Notes: generated by a model not told the origin, from the sequence alone. A DNA stretch of 64,000 nucleotides from Campylobacterales bacterium (GCA_024280575.1 JAJRPV010000024.1:1-64000), one strand, 5' to 3'. Shown: positions 50,606-61,389, numbered from the stretch's first letter. A program made the numbers and translations.

Positions 50606-52131
50606 CTACTCCATTAGAGATTTTGCGAATTCTATGGCTTTTTCATGTATCTCTTCTCCGCTTACCATTCTTGCTAACTCTTCTACCCGTTCATCTTGGC
50701 TCAGAAGTTTAACACGGCTTTTGCTGCCCTGTTTTTCTACTAAAAAATGCATATCGGCTTTAGAAGAGAGTTGCGGTTGATGAGATATCGCAAATATCTG
50801 GTATTTCTTAGACAACGCCAACAATACATTTGCAACGCTCATGGACTCTTTTCCACTGAGATTAGAGTCTATTTCATCTAATATCAATATACCTCCGTCG
50901 CTTTGCAAATACTCTTGTCTTGTGACTAAAAAAGCCAAACGCAAACGGTTATATTCACCTGAACTTATCTTTTTTAATTCAACACTTCCTAAATTGACTA
51001 CAATCTCATCACAACCTAACTCATCTAACTCTTTTTGTTTAATTGAGAGCTTAACATCGGGCATATAAAGCTCTTTTAAATAATCATTTATTTTTTTATT
51101 CATCGAAGAAAGATTTGCAATTCTTGTTTTTGAAATTATCTGAGATAGTTTTTCAATATTTTCTTTTGCGCTTTTATATTTTTTCTCCAAATCTTCTTTA
51201 GCAAAAGATATATTTTCATACTCTTCCAATTCTTTTAACTTTTGTTTTTTATATGCCAATACTTCTTCAATATCTCCATATCTTTTTTAAGTCCTGCTAT
51301 CTTTTCTATTCGCTCAAGCAAAGATTCTATATCAATCTCTTCAAGTTCATCAAGCCTATCCTGTCCTGTTTCAAATCTTGCTCGTAATTCATTCATACAT
51401 TCATCAAAAAAAGAACTGTTCTCCTCCATCAGGTTAAGTGCTTCTATGACGCTTGATTCACTTTGAAAGATTAAAGATGCATCATCAAGAGCAGATGCTA
51501 TCTTTTCTTTTTTGGATATTATCTTTTTTTGAAGTTGTAACTCTTCATCTTCTCCCGGTTTTGGATCTACTTCTTCTATTTTTGCTATCTCAAATCTTGC
51601 AAAATCTTTTAATTCTTCAACTTTTTTTTCTTTTTCAACTAGTGTATTTAATTCATCATGCAACTTTTTATATATATAATATCTACTTTTAAAGTTATTT
51701 AAATTCTCTACATGTAGAGGTTCTTTTGTAAAACATATAGCATCCAAGAGTTCCAATAATCTCCTGTTTTCAAATTCTTCACTATCTTTTACACTTAAAT
51801 AATTTATAAATTTTTTAGATATACTGTTGATATTCTTTTTAGATATATTTTGAGAATTTACAAAATACCGAGCAGTTTTTGATTTTGCCAATCTAAATAT
51901 ATTTATATCTTCATTTTCAATCCCATATTCACTCATATCAATATTTTTATCAACAGTTGCTTCGATGAGACTAGCACTCGCATCACCATAACCAAACAGC
52001 GAAAGCAAAGCTTCCATAAGCACTGATTTTCCAGCTCCACTTGGACCTGTAAAAGCTATAAGACCCTCTTTGAAATTTAACTCGCACTGATCAAATGAGA
52101 AATGTTCATTTAGATAAAGTCTCTCTATCAC
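50606..52131 (-). pseudogene. recN: DNA repair protein RecN, interrupted by one-base frameshift
   Basis: N-terminal ORF 51235..52131 (FTGPSGAGKSVLMEALLSL Walker A) and C-terminal ORF 50606..51259 (RLRLAFLVTRQEY, ILDEIDSNLSG). One extra A in the run at 51283-51288 gives KKRYGDIEEVLAYKKQKLKELEEY. Confidence 0.9.
51706..51719. repeat. Iterated palindrome CTCTACATGTAGAG
   Basis: Perfect 14-bp palindrome inside recN. Confidence 0.9.
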
Positions 52132-53003
52132 ATATTTCCCCAGTTTAGTTTATTTCTTAACACCTCAAAATAGTTTCTCTTTAACGAGTGTATCAGTTTT
52201 GCACTCTTGTTGGCAATTTTAATCACAATATTATCAAAATCCCTCATTTTATATTTATCCTGTCCGTCAATTACAATCAGTATATCATCTTTACTTTTAA
52301 ATTCAATCTCAAAATCAACCGGTAAAACCAAAGGTCTTTGAGTTAGCGAATGAGGGCAAATCGGAGTAAGTATAAGAGCTTCCGTGAGTGGAAATACAAC
52401 CGGGCCACCAGCAGATATATTGTACGCAGTTGAGCCTGTCGGAGTAGAAACAATAAGACCGTCTCCCCTGTACGAGTTGATCATTTGACCATCTATAAAA
52501 GCATCAATTGTGGACATTGATACTGTATTTTTTCTTGCAAAAACCGCATCATTAAATGCCACAATTTTTTTAACACAACTGCCTACATGTAGAGAAATTT
52601 CGAGCAACATTCTTTTATCTATTCTATATTCTCCATCAAAAAAACAATCTATAAAATCTTCGATTTCGTTTGTTTTAATATCCGTTAAAAAGCCAAGCTG
52701 TCCGGCATAAATACCAAGAACCGGTTTATTATAACTAAAACTTCTCCTACAAAGGGAGATGAGTGTTCCATCTCCACCAAGAGAAATTAACAAATCACTT
52801 TCTTGGCACATTTTATCAAAATCAATACCATCGCAATTTAGATTTTTTGCACTGTCATTATCTACTAAAAGTTTTACTTTATGCTTATTTAGTGCTATTT
52901 TTATGGTATTATAATAAGGAATCAATGAAGCATCATTTGGTTTGCTTACTAAACCGGCACATATAAAAGAATTTATCTTCTCATTATTGTTTGTTATTTT
53001 CAT
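52128..53003 (-). CDS. nadK: NAD kinase
   Basis: [35 protein letters not shown]. Confidence 0.95.
   Translation of the reverse strand: MKITNNNEKINSFICAGLVSKPNDASLIPYYNTIKIALNKHKVKLLVDNDSAKNLNCDGIDFDKMCQESDLLISLGGDGTLISLCRRSFSYNKPVLGIYAGQLGFLTDIKTNEIEDFIDCFFDGEYRIDKRMLLEISLHVGSCVKKIVAFNDAVFARKNTVSMSTIDAFIDGQMINSYRGDGLIVSTPTGSTAYNISAGGPVVFPLTEALILTPICPHSLTQRPLVLPVDFEIEFKSKDDILIVIDGQDKYKMRDFDNIVIKIANKSAKLIHSLKRNYFEVLRNKLNWGNM
52583..52592. repeat. Iterated palindrome CTACATGTAG
   Basis: GCCTACATGTAGAGA context inside nadK. Confidence 0.9.
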
Positions 53004-53032
53004 AGTCTCATTATATAGTTATTTAGATTTTT

Positions 53033-54766
53033 TTACAATTTATGATTAAATTCCGGCACAATCTCTTTAAGTTTTTTTAATTTATCTTCACAAATAAAAA
53101 GCTCGGCTATATCTTTGTCTAATTTATCTATATCATACAAAGTCTTCTTCCCAATCATGATAGATTTGTATTTTGTTTCTTTGTCGCTCTCATCTATAAG
53201 CAATTCTTCGTATAGCTTTTCTCCAGGACGCAGACCAGTAAATTCTATATTAATTTCTTCATTACCGCTTAATTCTATCATTTTTTTAGCTAAATCAACT
53301 ATTTTTATTGGTTTACCCATGTCAAGTACAAAAATCTCTCCGCCTTTTGCTATGGCACCTGTTTGAAGAACCAATTCACAAGCTTCGGGGATTAGCATAA
53401 AATATCTTATTATATCCGGGTGAGTTACTGTGATAGGACCTCCGCTTTCAATTTGTTTTTTAAATTTTGGAATAACAGATCCACTACTTCCTAGAACATT
53501 ACCAAATCTGACAGCCACTACTTCAGTATTTTTAGAATCTACATTTCCAGCATACAACTCACAAATTCTTTTTGTAGTACCCATCACATTTGTAGGACGA
53601 ACTGCCTTATCGGTAGATATAAGAATAAATTTTTTCACATCATATTTTATCGCTAAATCAATGCAATTTTTAGTGCCTATTATATTATTTTCTATTCCTT
53701 CTTCTATATTAGCCTCAACCAAAGGCACATGTTTATATGCAGCAGCATGTATTATAATATCCGGCTTGATAGTGGATATCACTTTTTCTAATAGTTTTTT
53801 ATTTAAAACGCTCAGCATCAAAGGCTTGACTATATCACTGTTTAATTCTTCGTTTATTACATAGAGATTGTATTCACTATGATCAATCAAACTTAGTTCT
53901 TTTACGCCGTAATTTATGCATTGTCTGCTGATTTCGCTGCCTATACTTCCTCCAGCACCAGTTACCAATACTTTTTTATCTTTTAAAAATGAAGCAATCG
54001 CTTTTTTGTCTAAATCCTTTGGGTGACGCGCTAATAAATCTTCTACGCTTATATTTTTAGGTTGTGTCAAAAAAGCTTTATCTGATAAAATATTATCAAG
54101 CGAAGGAAGTATTTGAATTTTATAAAAATAACCACTAAGCTTTTGATATATAATCTTTGCTCGGCTTGGATCAGCTGACGGCATCGCAATAACCAATAAA
54201 TCATATTTATTGTCTTTACCTATTATTTCTTTTAATTTATCTTTAGAAATTATTTTTACGCTGTCAATACTTCTTTTTTGTAATTTTTTGTTATCATCTA
54301 CAAAATATTTTATTTTATATTCTGAATCCCTATACTCTTCTTCAAGTTTGAGACCAGCCCTGCCCGCACCATATATAACTAATAATTTATCTTTTTTTAT
54401 TTTACTTTTATTGACTAGCATACAATAAAGATACATGGAAAAATTTATAATAAAAAGATAAAGAAACAACTCAGACATCAGCAAAGAGATACTTAAAAAT
54501 CTGTAGAAAATTGGTGCATAAACTATAAAGGCACAAAAGTATACCAGGCTTTTTAATATAAAAGTTTTTTGTGTGGCTTTTGACCAAGACAGCGAGAAAT
54601 CTTTAAAAATTAATATAGAAGCTATAATACGAATGCATATTACAAGAAGTACTGCTTGTAGTTCAAAATGAATATGAAATATCCAAAATGTCCAAGCAAA
54701 AGTAATAAAACTTAGACCTATTATTACAAATATATTCAAAATTCTTTTATCTATATATGAACTCAT
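53033..54766 (-). CDS. Membrane-anchored nucleotide-sugar 4,6-dehydratase (PglF/FlaA1/CapD-like)
   Basis: N-terminal TMs; VLVTGAGGSIGSEISRQ; HAAAYKHVPLVE; STDKAVRPTNVMG; TGLRPGEKLYEELL. Confidence 0.92.
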   Translation of the reverse strand: MSSYIDKRILNIFVIIGLSFITFAWTFWIFHIHFELQAVLLVICIRIIASILIFKDFSLSWSKATQKTFILKSLVYFCAFIVYAPIFYRFLSISLLMSELFLYLFIINFSMYLYCMLVNKSKIKKDKLLVIYGAGRAGLKLEEEYRDSEYKIKYFVDDNKKLQKRSIDSVKIISKDKLKEIIGKDNKYDLLVIAMPSADPSRAKIIYQKLSGYFYKIQILPSLDNILSDKAFLTQPKNISVEDLLARHPKDLDKKAIASFLKDKKVLVTGAGGSIGSEISRQCINYGVKELSLIDHSEYNLYVINEELNSDIVKPLMLSVLNKKLLEKVISTIKPDIIIHAAAYKHVPLVEANIEEGIENNIIGTKNCIDLAIKYDVKKFILISTDKAVRPTNVMGTTKRICELYAGNVDSKNTEVVAVRFGNVLGSSGSVIPKFKKQIESGGPITVTHPDIIRYFMLIPEACELVLQTGAIAKGGEIFVLDMGKPIKIVDLAKKMIELSGNEEINIEFTGLRPGEKLYEELLIDESDKETKYKSIMIGKKTLYDIDKLDKDIAELFICEDKLKKLKEIVPEFNHKL

Positions 54767-54780
54767 ATCATATCACCTTT

Positions 54781-55788
54781 TTACACATAACCATTTGGAT
54801 TGTCTGATTGCCATCTCCAGGTATCTTCGCACATTTTATCTATGTCTTTTTTAGCATTCCAACCTAAAATATCTTTGGCAAAGCTTGGGTCTGCAAAACA
54901 TTTTGCTATATCCCCTGCTCTTCTTTGTGCTATTTTGTAGTTTATTTTCTTCCCTGAAGCCTTCTCGAAAGCTTTTACCATATCTAGAACAGAATATCCG
55001 TTACCTGTGCCTAGATTTACTGTCAATACATCATCTATTTTAGAGATTTTATCCAATGCCCCAACATGACCATTTGCTAAATCTACCACATGTATATAAT
55101 CTCTCACGCCTGTACCATCATGAGTATCATAGTCACCGCCAAAAACACTTAAACACTCCCTTTTTCCAACAGCGGTTTGGGATATAAAAGGCATTAAATT
55201 GTTTGGTATTCCGTTTGGATCTTCCCCTATGAGTCCAGATTCATGAGCACCGACCGGATTAAAATATCTCAGTAGAATTATCTTCCAATTCTTATCGGAG
55301 ATATATATATCCCTGAGTATTTCTTCTATAAACAGTTTGCTTCTTCCATATGGATTTGTGGCACTGAGCGTAAAATCTTCTTTTATCGGCGTTTTGTGAG
55401 GATCTCCATAAACAGTCGCAGAAGAGCTGAAAACAATCTTTTTACAATTATTACTTTGCATGACTTCACAAAGAGAAATCGTGCCATTTATATTATTGTC
55501 ATAATATTTCAATGGTTTCTCCACTGATTCTCCGACAGCTTTTAGCCCTGCAAAGTGAATAACAGAGTCTATATCATATTTGTCAAAAACCTTTTGCAGA
55601 GCATTTTGATCTCTTATATCACCCTTTTCAAGGGGTATTTTTTTTCCAATTATTTTTTCTACTCGTTTTAAGCTTTCCAAAGAAGAGTTGCAAAAATTAT
55701 CAAATACCACAAAATCATATCCTGCCTCATGCAGTGCTATACAGGTGTGTGAACCTATATATCCTGCTCCTCCTGTGACTAAAATCAT
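54781..55788 (-). CDS. galE: UDP-glucose 4-epimerase
   Basis: VTGGAGYIGSHTCIALHEAGYD; FSSSATVYG; NPYGRSK. Confidence 0.95.
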   Translation of the reverse strand: MILVTGGAGYIGSHTCIALHEAGYDFVVFDNFCNSSLESLKRVEKIIGKKIPLEKGDIRDQNALQKVFDKYDIDSVIHFAGLKAVGESVEKPLKYYDNNINGTISLCEVMQSNNCKKIVFSSSATVYGDPHKTPIKEDFTLSATNPYGRSKLFIEEILRDIYISDKNWKIILLRYFNPVGAHESGLIGEDPNGIPNNLMPFISQTAVGKRECLSVFGGDYDTHDGTGVRDYIHVVDLANGHVGALDKISKIDDVLTVNLGTGNGYSVLDMVKAFEKASGKKINYKIAQRRAGDIAKCFADPSFAKDILGWNAKKDIDKMCEDTWRWQSDNPNGYV

Positions 55789-57992
55789 TATATATCCTGC
55801 TCTATAATTTCTCTAAACTTATTAAAATATATCGATTTTAAGTTTTCCAAATCTTCTTTTATATCGTTACATGTAAAGATATTTTCTTCTGTTGTTTTAC
55901 CTATTTTGGCTACATTTATACCGATTTCTTTTGCTAACTTTTTAAATTCTTCTTCATCTTTTACTTCGACTATGGCTCTTGAAAAACTCTCGGAAAATAT
56001 GTCTCTTTTATCTTCCAAATTAACGCTACATGTAGAGCCTAAATTTCCTACACAACTCATCTTGGCCAAGGCTATTGCTATACCGCCCACATTTACATCT
56101 TTTGCGCAATAGAGCAAATCTTTTTTATTGGCTTCCATAACCAACTCCCAAAGTTTTAACTCTTTTTCATAATCAATTTTGGCTAAAACTCCACCGACTT
56201 TTCCATATACTTTTTTAAGGTATAAACTTCCACCAAAATCACTTTTTGTATCTCCTATGAGATATATCGGGCTACCACTTTTTTGAAAAGAGCTAGGTAA
56301 AGTCTTGTTTGCATCATCATTTACTCCAACCATCGCAATCGCGGGAGTAGGATAGATTCCTTCTCCATCTGTTTCATTATAAAGCGACACATTTCCACTG
56401 ACTACCGGAGTATTAAGTGCAGCACATGCTTCTTTAATACCATAACATCCTTGTGCAAACTGCCACATTATTTCGGGATTTTCAGGATTTCCATAATTCA
56501 AACAATCTGTGATAGCCTTTGGTCTAGCTCCGCTCATCGCCACATTTCTACCACTCTCCATCACTGCGGCCGCTGCTCCGCCAAATGGGTCTATATAATT
56601 ATATCTAGGGTTGCAATCGCTACTCATGCTAAGTGCTTTTCCACTCTCTTTTATCCTAATCGCACTTGCATCTAAGCTTCCGGAGTTTTTTATGGTATTT
56701 GTTTGCACCATTGAGTCATACTGTTCGCTAATCCAGGATTTATCTACAACTTCGGGTCTTGCAAAAATATTATCAAATGCTTCTTGATTTTTTACTCTTT
56801 CAAAATTATTTATATTTATGTCTTTAATTTCGTCAAGATAAGCTGGTTTTTTTACAGGTCTGTCATATATCGGAGCTTCTTCACCAACCGGAAGAACAGG
56901 AATATCAGCTACTCTCTCACCGTGCCAAAAAAGTTCCATATTTCCGGTATTTGTCACTTCCCCTATAACTTCGGCATCTAAATCCCATTTTTTAAATATA
57001 TTTAAAACTCTGTCTTCATATCCTCTTTTGGCGCAAATTAACATCCTCTCTTGAGATTCACTAAGCATAAACTCAAACGGTTCCATGCCCTCTTCTCGAG
57101 CCGGAACAAGGTCTAGATGCATCGTCATTCCACTTCCGCTTCGCCCTGCCATCTCAAAAGAACTGCTAGTAAGTCCCGCGGCTCCCATATCTTGGATACC
57201 GACTATATAATCATGCTTAAAAAGCTCCATGCAGGCTTCTAGCAAAAGTTTTTCTGCAAAAGGGTCGCCAACTTGCACTGTTGGTCTCAAACTTTTGTTT
57301 TCCTCGCTAAAACTATCACTTGCCATAACAGCTCCGCCTAAACCGTCACGGCCGGTTTTGCTGCCTACATAAATCACCGGATTTCCGATACCCTCGGCAA
57401 GACCATAAAAAATTTCATCTGTTTTTGCAAGCCCTAAAGTAAAAGCGTTGACTAAAATATTTCCGTTATAGCACTCTTCAAAAGAGCATTCCCCACCAAT
57501 TGTAGGCACCCCCATACAATTTCCATAATCGCCGATTCCAGCAACTACGCCACGCACTAAGTATCTTTGGTGTTTGGAAATTTTGTCATTATTTACTACA
57601 CTTCCGAAGCGAAGTGAGTTCATATTTGCAACCGGTCTTGCACCCATTGTAAAGATATCTCTTAAAATTCCGCCTACTCCTGTAGCAGCCCCCTGATAAG
57701 GCTCTATGAAACTTGGGTGATTATGAGACTCCATCTTAAAAACAGCTGCTATGCCATCTCCCACATCAATCACACCGGCATTTTCTCCCGGGCCCTGAAT
57801 AACCCATGGGGCTGATGTTGGAAAACCGTTTAAGTATTTTTTGCTTGATTTGTATGAACAGTGTTCACTCCACATGGAAGAAAATATCTTTATTTCCAAA
57901 AGATTTGGCTCTCGCCCCATGATATTAAGAATATTTTCATACTCATCTTGTGTAAGCTTGTGAGTTTTTAGTACTTCTTCTAAATTTTCCAT
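55788..57992 (-). CDS. purL: Phosphoribosylformylglycinamidine synthase PurL
   Basis: [51 protein letters not shown]. Confidence 0.96.
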   Translation of the reverse strand: MENLEEVLKTHKLTQDEYENILNIMGREPNLLEIKIFSSMWSEHCSYKSSKKYLNGFPTSAPWVIQGPGENAGVIDVGDGIAAVFKMESHNHPSFIEPYQGAATGVGGILRDIFTMGARPVANMNSLRFGSVVNNDKISKHQRYLVRGVVAGIGDYGNCMGVPTIGGECSFEECYNGNILVNAFTLGLAKTDEIFYGLAEGIGNPVIYVGSKTGRDGLGGAVMASDSFSEENKSLRPTVQVGDPFAEKLLLEACMELFKHDYIVGIQDMGAAGLTSSSFEMAGRSGSGMTMHLDLVPAREEGMEPFEFMLSESQERMLICAKRGYEDRVLNIFKKWDLDAEVIGEVTNTGNMELFWHGERVADIPVLPVGEEAPIYDRPVKKPAYLDEIKDININNFERVKNQEAFDNIFARPEVVDKSWISEQYDSMVQTNTIKNSGSLDASAIRIKESGKALSMSSDCNPRYNYIDPFGGAAAAVMESGRNVAMSGARPKAITDCLNYGNPENPEIMWQFAQGCYGIKEACAALNTPVVSGNVSLYNETDGEGIYPTPAIAMVGVNDDANKTLPSSFQKSGSPIYLIGDTKSDFGGSLYLKKVYGKVGGVLAKIDYEKELKLWELVMEANKKDLLYCAKDVNVGGIAIALAKMSCVGNLGSTCSVNLEDKRDIFSESFSRAIVEVKDEEEFKKLAKEIGINVAKIGKTTEENIFTCNDIKEDLENLKSIYFNKFREIIEQDI
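56026..56035. repeat. Iterated palindrome CTACATGTAG
   Basis: CGCTACATGTAGAGCC context inside purL. Confidence 0.9.
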
Positions 57993-58055
57993 AAATTTGC
58001 CTAATAAAATAAAATTAATATATTTTACTGAAAAAGTACTAAATATGTATTTAAA

Positions 58056-58520
58056 TTACTTTGTAAATTTTGAAAATGCTTTTACTAATTCTTTTGCAGA
58101 TTGTCCCATAACTTTTTCTACATTTCCACCAAACATCTTACTCATAATTCCCATCTGCGCACCTGTGATAAAAACTTTTCCATTTTTGTCTTCATAAACT
58201 CCTAAGCGGTATGGCATAAATCCCAATATATTTTTATCTTTATCATTTTTGACGATAGAGTAAGCATGTTTTGCATTTCCCAAAGATACGACCATCATCT
58301 TTTGAACATTTTTATTTCCTGCTTTCTCAAAAGATTGCTTCATATTGTAAACATGTGGCACATTCCAACCTAAGGCTTTTGCCTCATCTTGAGCTTTTTG
58401 TACAGTATCTTCAAAATTAAGAGTACTCTCTTTTGTGATGCACATCAATTTTGGCATCATCTTCCAGATAACCAAGCCTAAAACAATCGCTCCCAAAACA
58501 AAACCTAACAAAAACTGCAT
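58056..58520 (-). CDS. DUF302 domain protein with N-terminal TM
   Basis: CITKESTLNFEDTVQKAQDEAKALGWNVPHVYNMKQSFEKAG; FMPYRLGVYEDKNGKVFI. Confidence 0.8.
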   Translation of the reverse strand: MQFLLGFVLGAIVLGLVIWKMMPKLMCITKESTLNFEDTVQKAQDEAKALGWNVPHVYNMKQSFEKAGNKNVQKMMVVSLGNAKHAYSIVKNDKDKNILGFMPYRLGVYEDKNGKVFITGAQMGIMSKMFGGNVEKVMGQSAKELVKAFSKFTK

Positions 58521-58591
58521 ATATTCTCCTTATAATAAAAATAATAGTTGAGTATATCTGCAATTAAAATAAATTACTTATAAAAATTATT

Positions 58592-59236
58592 TTAAATTAT
58601 TATTTTAAGCAACTTATCAATTTTAATATTTTTTTCGCGGGGATTTATCCTTTTTGAAAACTTGAGCCATCTAATAATAGGTTTTTTATACCCATAAAGA
58701 GATAGTTTATTAATCAAAAATTCTACATCTTTTGAGTTTAAATGCTCTTTTATCAGCGATGCAGCCACAAGCATAGAGGATATATTTTTTATTTTTTTCA
58801 TCTGTTTTTTTGCAGATTTATAGTCTTTTGCTTTCATCTGTTTTACAAAACTTTTATACTGTTCAGGCAAATCATCAAGACTTACTTTGTCAAATCTGTT
58901 TTCTATCATATAATAATAACTTTTACTCGGATCATTTTTATCCAAAACATCCAAAAGAGATGTATATTCTTCACATTTGTCATTTATCAAAACCGCTACA
59001 TGTAGAGCACAAACTCCTAGATATACTTTAGCCAAAGGCTTCAAATCAGCGCTGCTTTTTGCACTCTTTAGTGCTCTTTTTAGTGACACGGAAGCGAGCC
59101 TGGTTTTGCCCTCTAAATAATATTGCTTATAACTGTCAAATGAATTTGAAGTATCTTTTTTCCAGATACCCGGTGTTTCATTTTTCAGTGAACAGCCTAC
59201 TAAAAAAATAGCTATCAACAAAATGATTTTTTTCAT
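58592..59236 (-). CDS. Putative lipoprotein of unknown function downstream of the Mla-like genes
   Basis: LLIAIFLVGCSLKN lipobox. Confidence 0.6.
   Translation of the reverse strand: MKKIILLIAIFLVGCSLKNETPGIWKKDTSNSFDSYKQYYLEGKTRLASVSLKRALKSAKSSADLKPLAKVYLGVCALHVAVLINDKCEEYTSLLDVLDKNDPSKSYYYMIENRFDKVSLDDLPEQYKSFVKQMKAKDYKSAKKQMKKIKNISSMLVAASLIKEHLNSKDVEFLINKLSLYGYKKPIIRWLKFSKRINPREKNIKIDKLLKIII
58996..59005. repeat. Iterated palindrome CTACATGTAG
   Basis: CGCTACATGTAGAGCA context inside the lipoprotein gene. Confidence 0.9.
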
Positions 59237-60165
59237 GGCAAATCAACCTTTTTCTTGTCACTTTGTATCAAAGAGTTTACGCTGTCAATCAAACCATTTG
59301 CCTTGTCAACTGCCAACAAAATCTGCTCTTTCAGTAAAACTATATCTTTGTCTGATTTTCCAACAGCATTTACCAAACCATTCAAAGCTTTTAGTTTTTG
59401 CTTAACATCTTCTAAAATATCGTTTATATTATTTGGTATTTTTTGTGTAGGTCTTATAATTCCTTTATCGACTTCATACAAGATAGTATTGATTTTAACC
59501 GTACTTTTTTGAACTTCATTCATAATTTCTTTTAGAGATTCTATGCTTTGAGTGATATTTTTTGTACTCTTTTTCTCTCCTGTTACTGCATCCAACATTG
59601 ATTTATTGTTTGCAAATTTTGCTGTAACTTTTTCTATATTTACCAAAGTTTTCATGAGGGATCCGTCTTTGCTAGATAGTTCATTTGTGAGTTTATCTAT
59701 ATTGGCAATCACATTTTTTACATTTTGCAAAACAGGTTTTAATTCGAGTATCAGGGAATTAATATCATCTTGAACTTCATAACTCAAAATTGCGTTTGGA
59801 GAGATTACGGGATAATTCGCATTTGCTACCAATGAAATAGTTGATCCTCCAATTAGTGGTTTTCTAAGCAATAAGTATGCTTTTCTATTGATCCATTTTA
59901 TATTTTTTTCTTTTACTAAAAAATGCACAAATACTTTTCCGTCATATGTAAAATCAATCTTATTTATATAACCTATTTGAAATCCAGAATACTTTATAGG
60001 CGTTCCTATATCAAAATTTTCTGCACTATTTGCATAAAACGCATAAGTATAACTTTTTTCAAAAACTCCCTTGTATTTTAAAATAAAAAAAACAGCAGCA
60101 ATTAAAAAAATCGAAGTAAAAAAAGTAAAAACTCCAACTGCTATCTTCATTTTATTATATGACAT
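59233..60165 (-). CDS. MlaD family (MCE domain) protein
   Basis: FYANSAENFDIGTPIKYSGFQIGYINKIDF; IGGSTISLV. Confidence 0.9.
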   Translation of the reverse strand: MSYNKMKIAVGVFTFFTSIFLIAAVFFILKYKGVFEKSYTYAFYANSAENFDIGTPIKYSGFQIGYINKIDFTYDGKVFVHFLVKEKNIKWINRKAYLLLRKPLIGGSTISLVANANYPVISPNAILSYEVQDDINSLILELKPVLQNVKNVIANIDKLTNELSSKDGSLMKTLVNIEKVTAKFANNKSMLDAVTGEKKSTKNITQSIESLKEIMNEVQKSTVKINTILYEVDKGIIRPTQKIPNNINDILEDVKQKLKALNGLVNAVGKSDKDIVLLKEQILLAVDKANGLIDSVNSLIQSDKKKVDLP

Positions 60166-60613
60166 TTTTATCCCTATAGTATTTATTTGATTTTAAATCT
60201 ACTATTTTAGTTATTTTATCATTAAATATGTTAAACAATTTAAAAAGCACTTCCATATCTTTCGTGTGATCCAACATACTAAATGGTTTTATAATTAAAA
60301 TCGTATCGAAACTACTAACATAAGCTCTTAAGTATTTAACAATTAAAATATCTTTTTTATCTAATTCATAGACTCTTTTATCTTTAATGCCGTTAATTTG
60401 ACATTTTTCCATAAGTTTAAAAACAGTTTGTTCAGCTTTATTTATTGAGTAATTTTCATGATATTCTAGTATAAGTGCAATATTTTCAATTATGCTTAAA
60501 TCCCTTAAGAGAGGCGTTTCTACGCTTATTAAAGCAATATTTCTATCTTGCATTGTATATTCTTCAAGGCTTTTTGAGTCGTCAAATAACTCTATAAGAA
60601 TTGTATCACTAAT
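60155..60613 (-). CDS. Degenerate MlaF-like ABC ATPase (no Walker A, altered signature and Walker B); putative ATT start
   Basis: Located between MlaE-like and MlaD-like genes. LSIIENIALILEYHENYS matches the post-Q-loop region; ELDKK at the LSGGQ position; ILIIKPFSMLD at the Walker B/D-loop position. GGAGG lies 7 nt upstream of ATT at 60613; first ATG is at 60553. Confidence 0.55.
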   Translation of the reverse strand: MSDTILIELFDDSKSLEEYTMQDRNIALISVETPLLRDLSIIENIALILEYHENYSINKAEQTVFKLMEKCQINGIKDKRVYELDKKDILIVKYLRAYVSSFDTILIIKPFSMLDHTKDMEVLFKLFNIFNDKITKIVDLKSNKYYRDKNVI

Positions 60614-61377
60614 GATAAAGCCTCCAATACAAAAATAGATATAAAAAGTACAACCATAGACTTTGAAACTCTAAGTGGAATTTCAGTATATCTTTTTTCT
60701 ACGGTTTCTCCAAAATAACTAGGTATTGCAATTATCAAAAATCCATAAATTACACTTTTAAAGATAAAAATACATATGTACTTTACTGTAACTGCATTTG
60801 TCAATGATGATATAAATCTTGCAAAATCCATATTAATTGAAAAAAACATAAACAAATATCCGCTCAAAATCATTATGACCGAAAACAATACTGCTAAAGA
60901 TAAAAAACTTAATATTCCTGCCACAGCTCTTGGTGCAAACTGGTACTTCATGATATCAATTTCATAAGTTTCCAGTGTACTTAATTCATGGTTTACTTTC
61001 ATGATTGCTGTTTTAATTCCTACTCGCAGACCAGTTCTCAAAGATATCAAAAGAGCCATAAAAAAGGGTATAAATTCAACTATTACAAATTGGACTATTA
61101 TATTACTTAGCTGATTTTGGAGTGAATATTCAATAGAAAGATTTACAATAAAACCCATAAAAAGTGCACCGAATATTATAGCAAAAAGCAAGAAAACAGG
61201 TAAAATCTCTATGGCTGTAAAAAATATTTGCTCAACTAATATTTTTCTGCTAGCAGGGTTATAGCTTTTAGGATGAAATATATTTAAAAAACAAACAACG
61301 GAGAATTTGTAAAAAATGATAAAATCATTCAATAAACCCAAAACAAAATCACCAATATTTTCAAAAAACTTTAGCAA
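60592..61377 (-). CDS. MlaE family ABC permease
   Basis: FEXX-type permease: RKILVEQIFFTAIEILPVFLLFAIIFGALF; LISLRTGLRVGIKTAIMKVNHELSTLETYEID. Confidence 0.88.
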   Translation of the reverse strand: MLKFFENIGDFVLGLLNDFIIFYKFSVVCFLNIFHPKSYNPASRKILVEQIFFTAIEILPVFLLFAIIFGALFMGFIVNLSIEYSLQNQLSNIIVQFVIVEFIPFFMALLISLRTGLRVGIKTAIMKVNHELSTLETYEIDIMKYQFAPRAVAGILSFLSLAVLFSVIMILSGYLFMFFSINMDFARFISSLTNAVTVKYICIFIFKSVIYGFLIIAIPSYFGETVEKRYTEIPLRVSKSMVVLFISIFVLEALSLVIQFL

Positions 61378-61389
61378 AACCTTATACTC

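Noticed and set aside
50606-51259. 217-aa SMC-like ATPase fragment as a separate gene
   Set aside because: It is the RecN C-terminal half, contiguous with the upstream N-terminal half after a one-base correction
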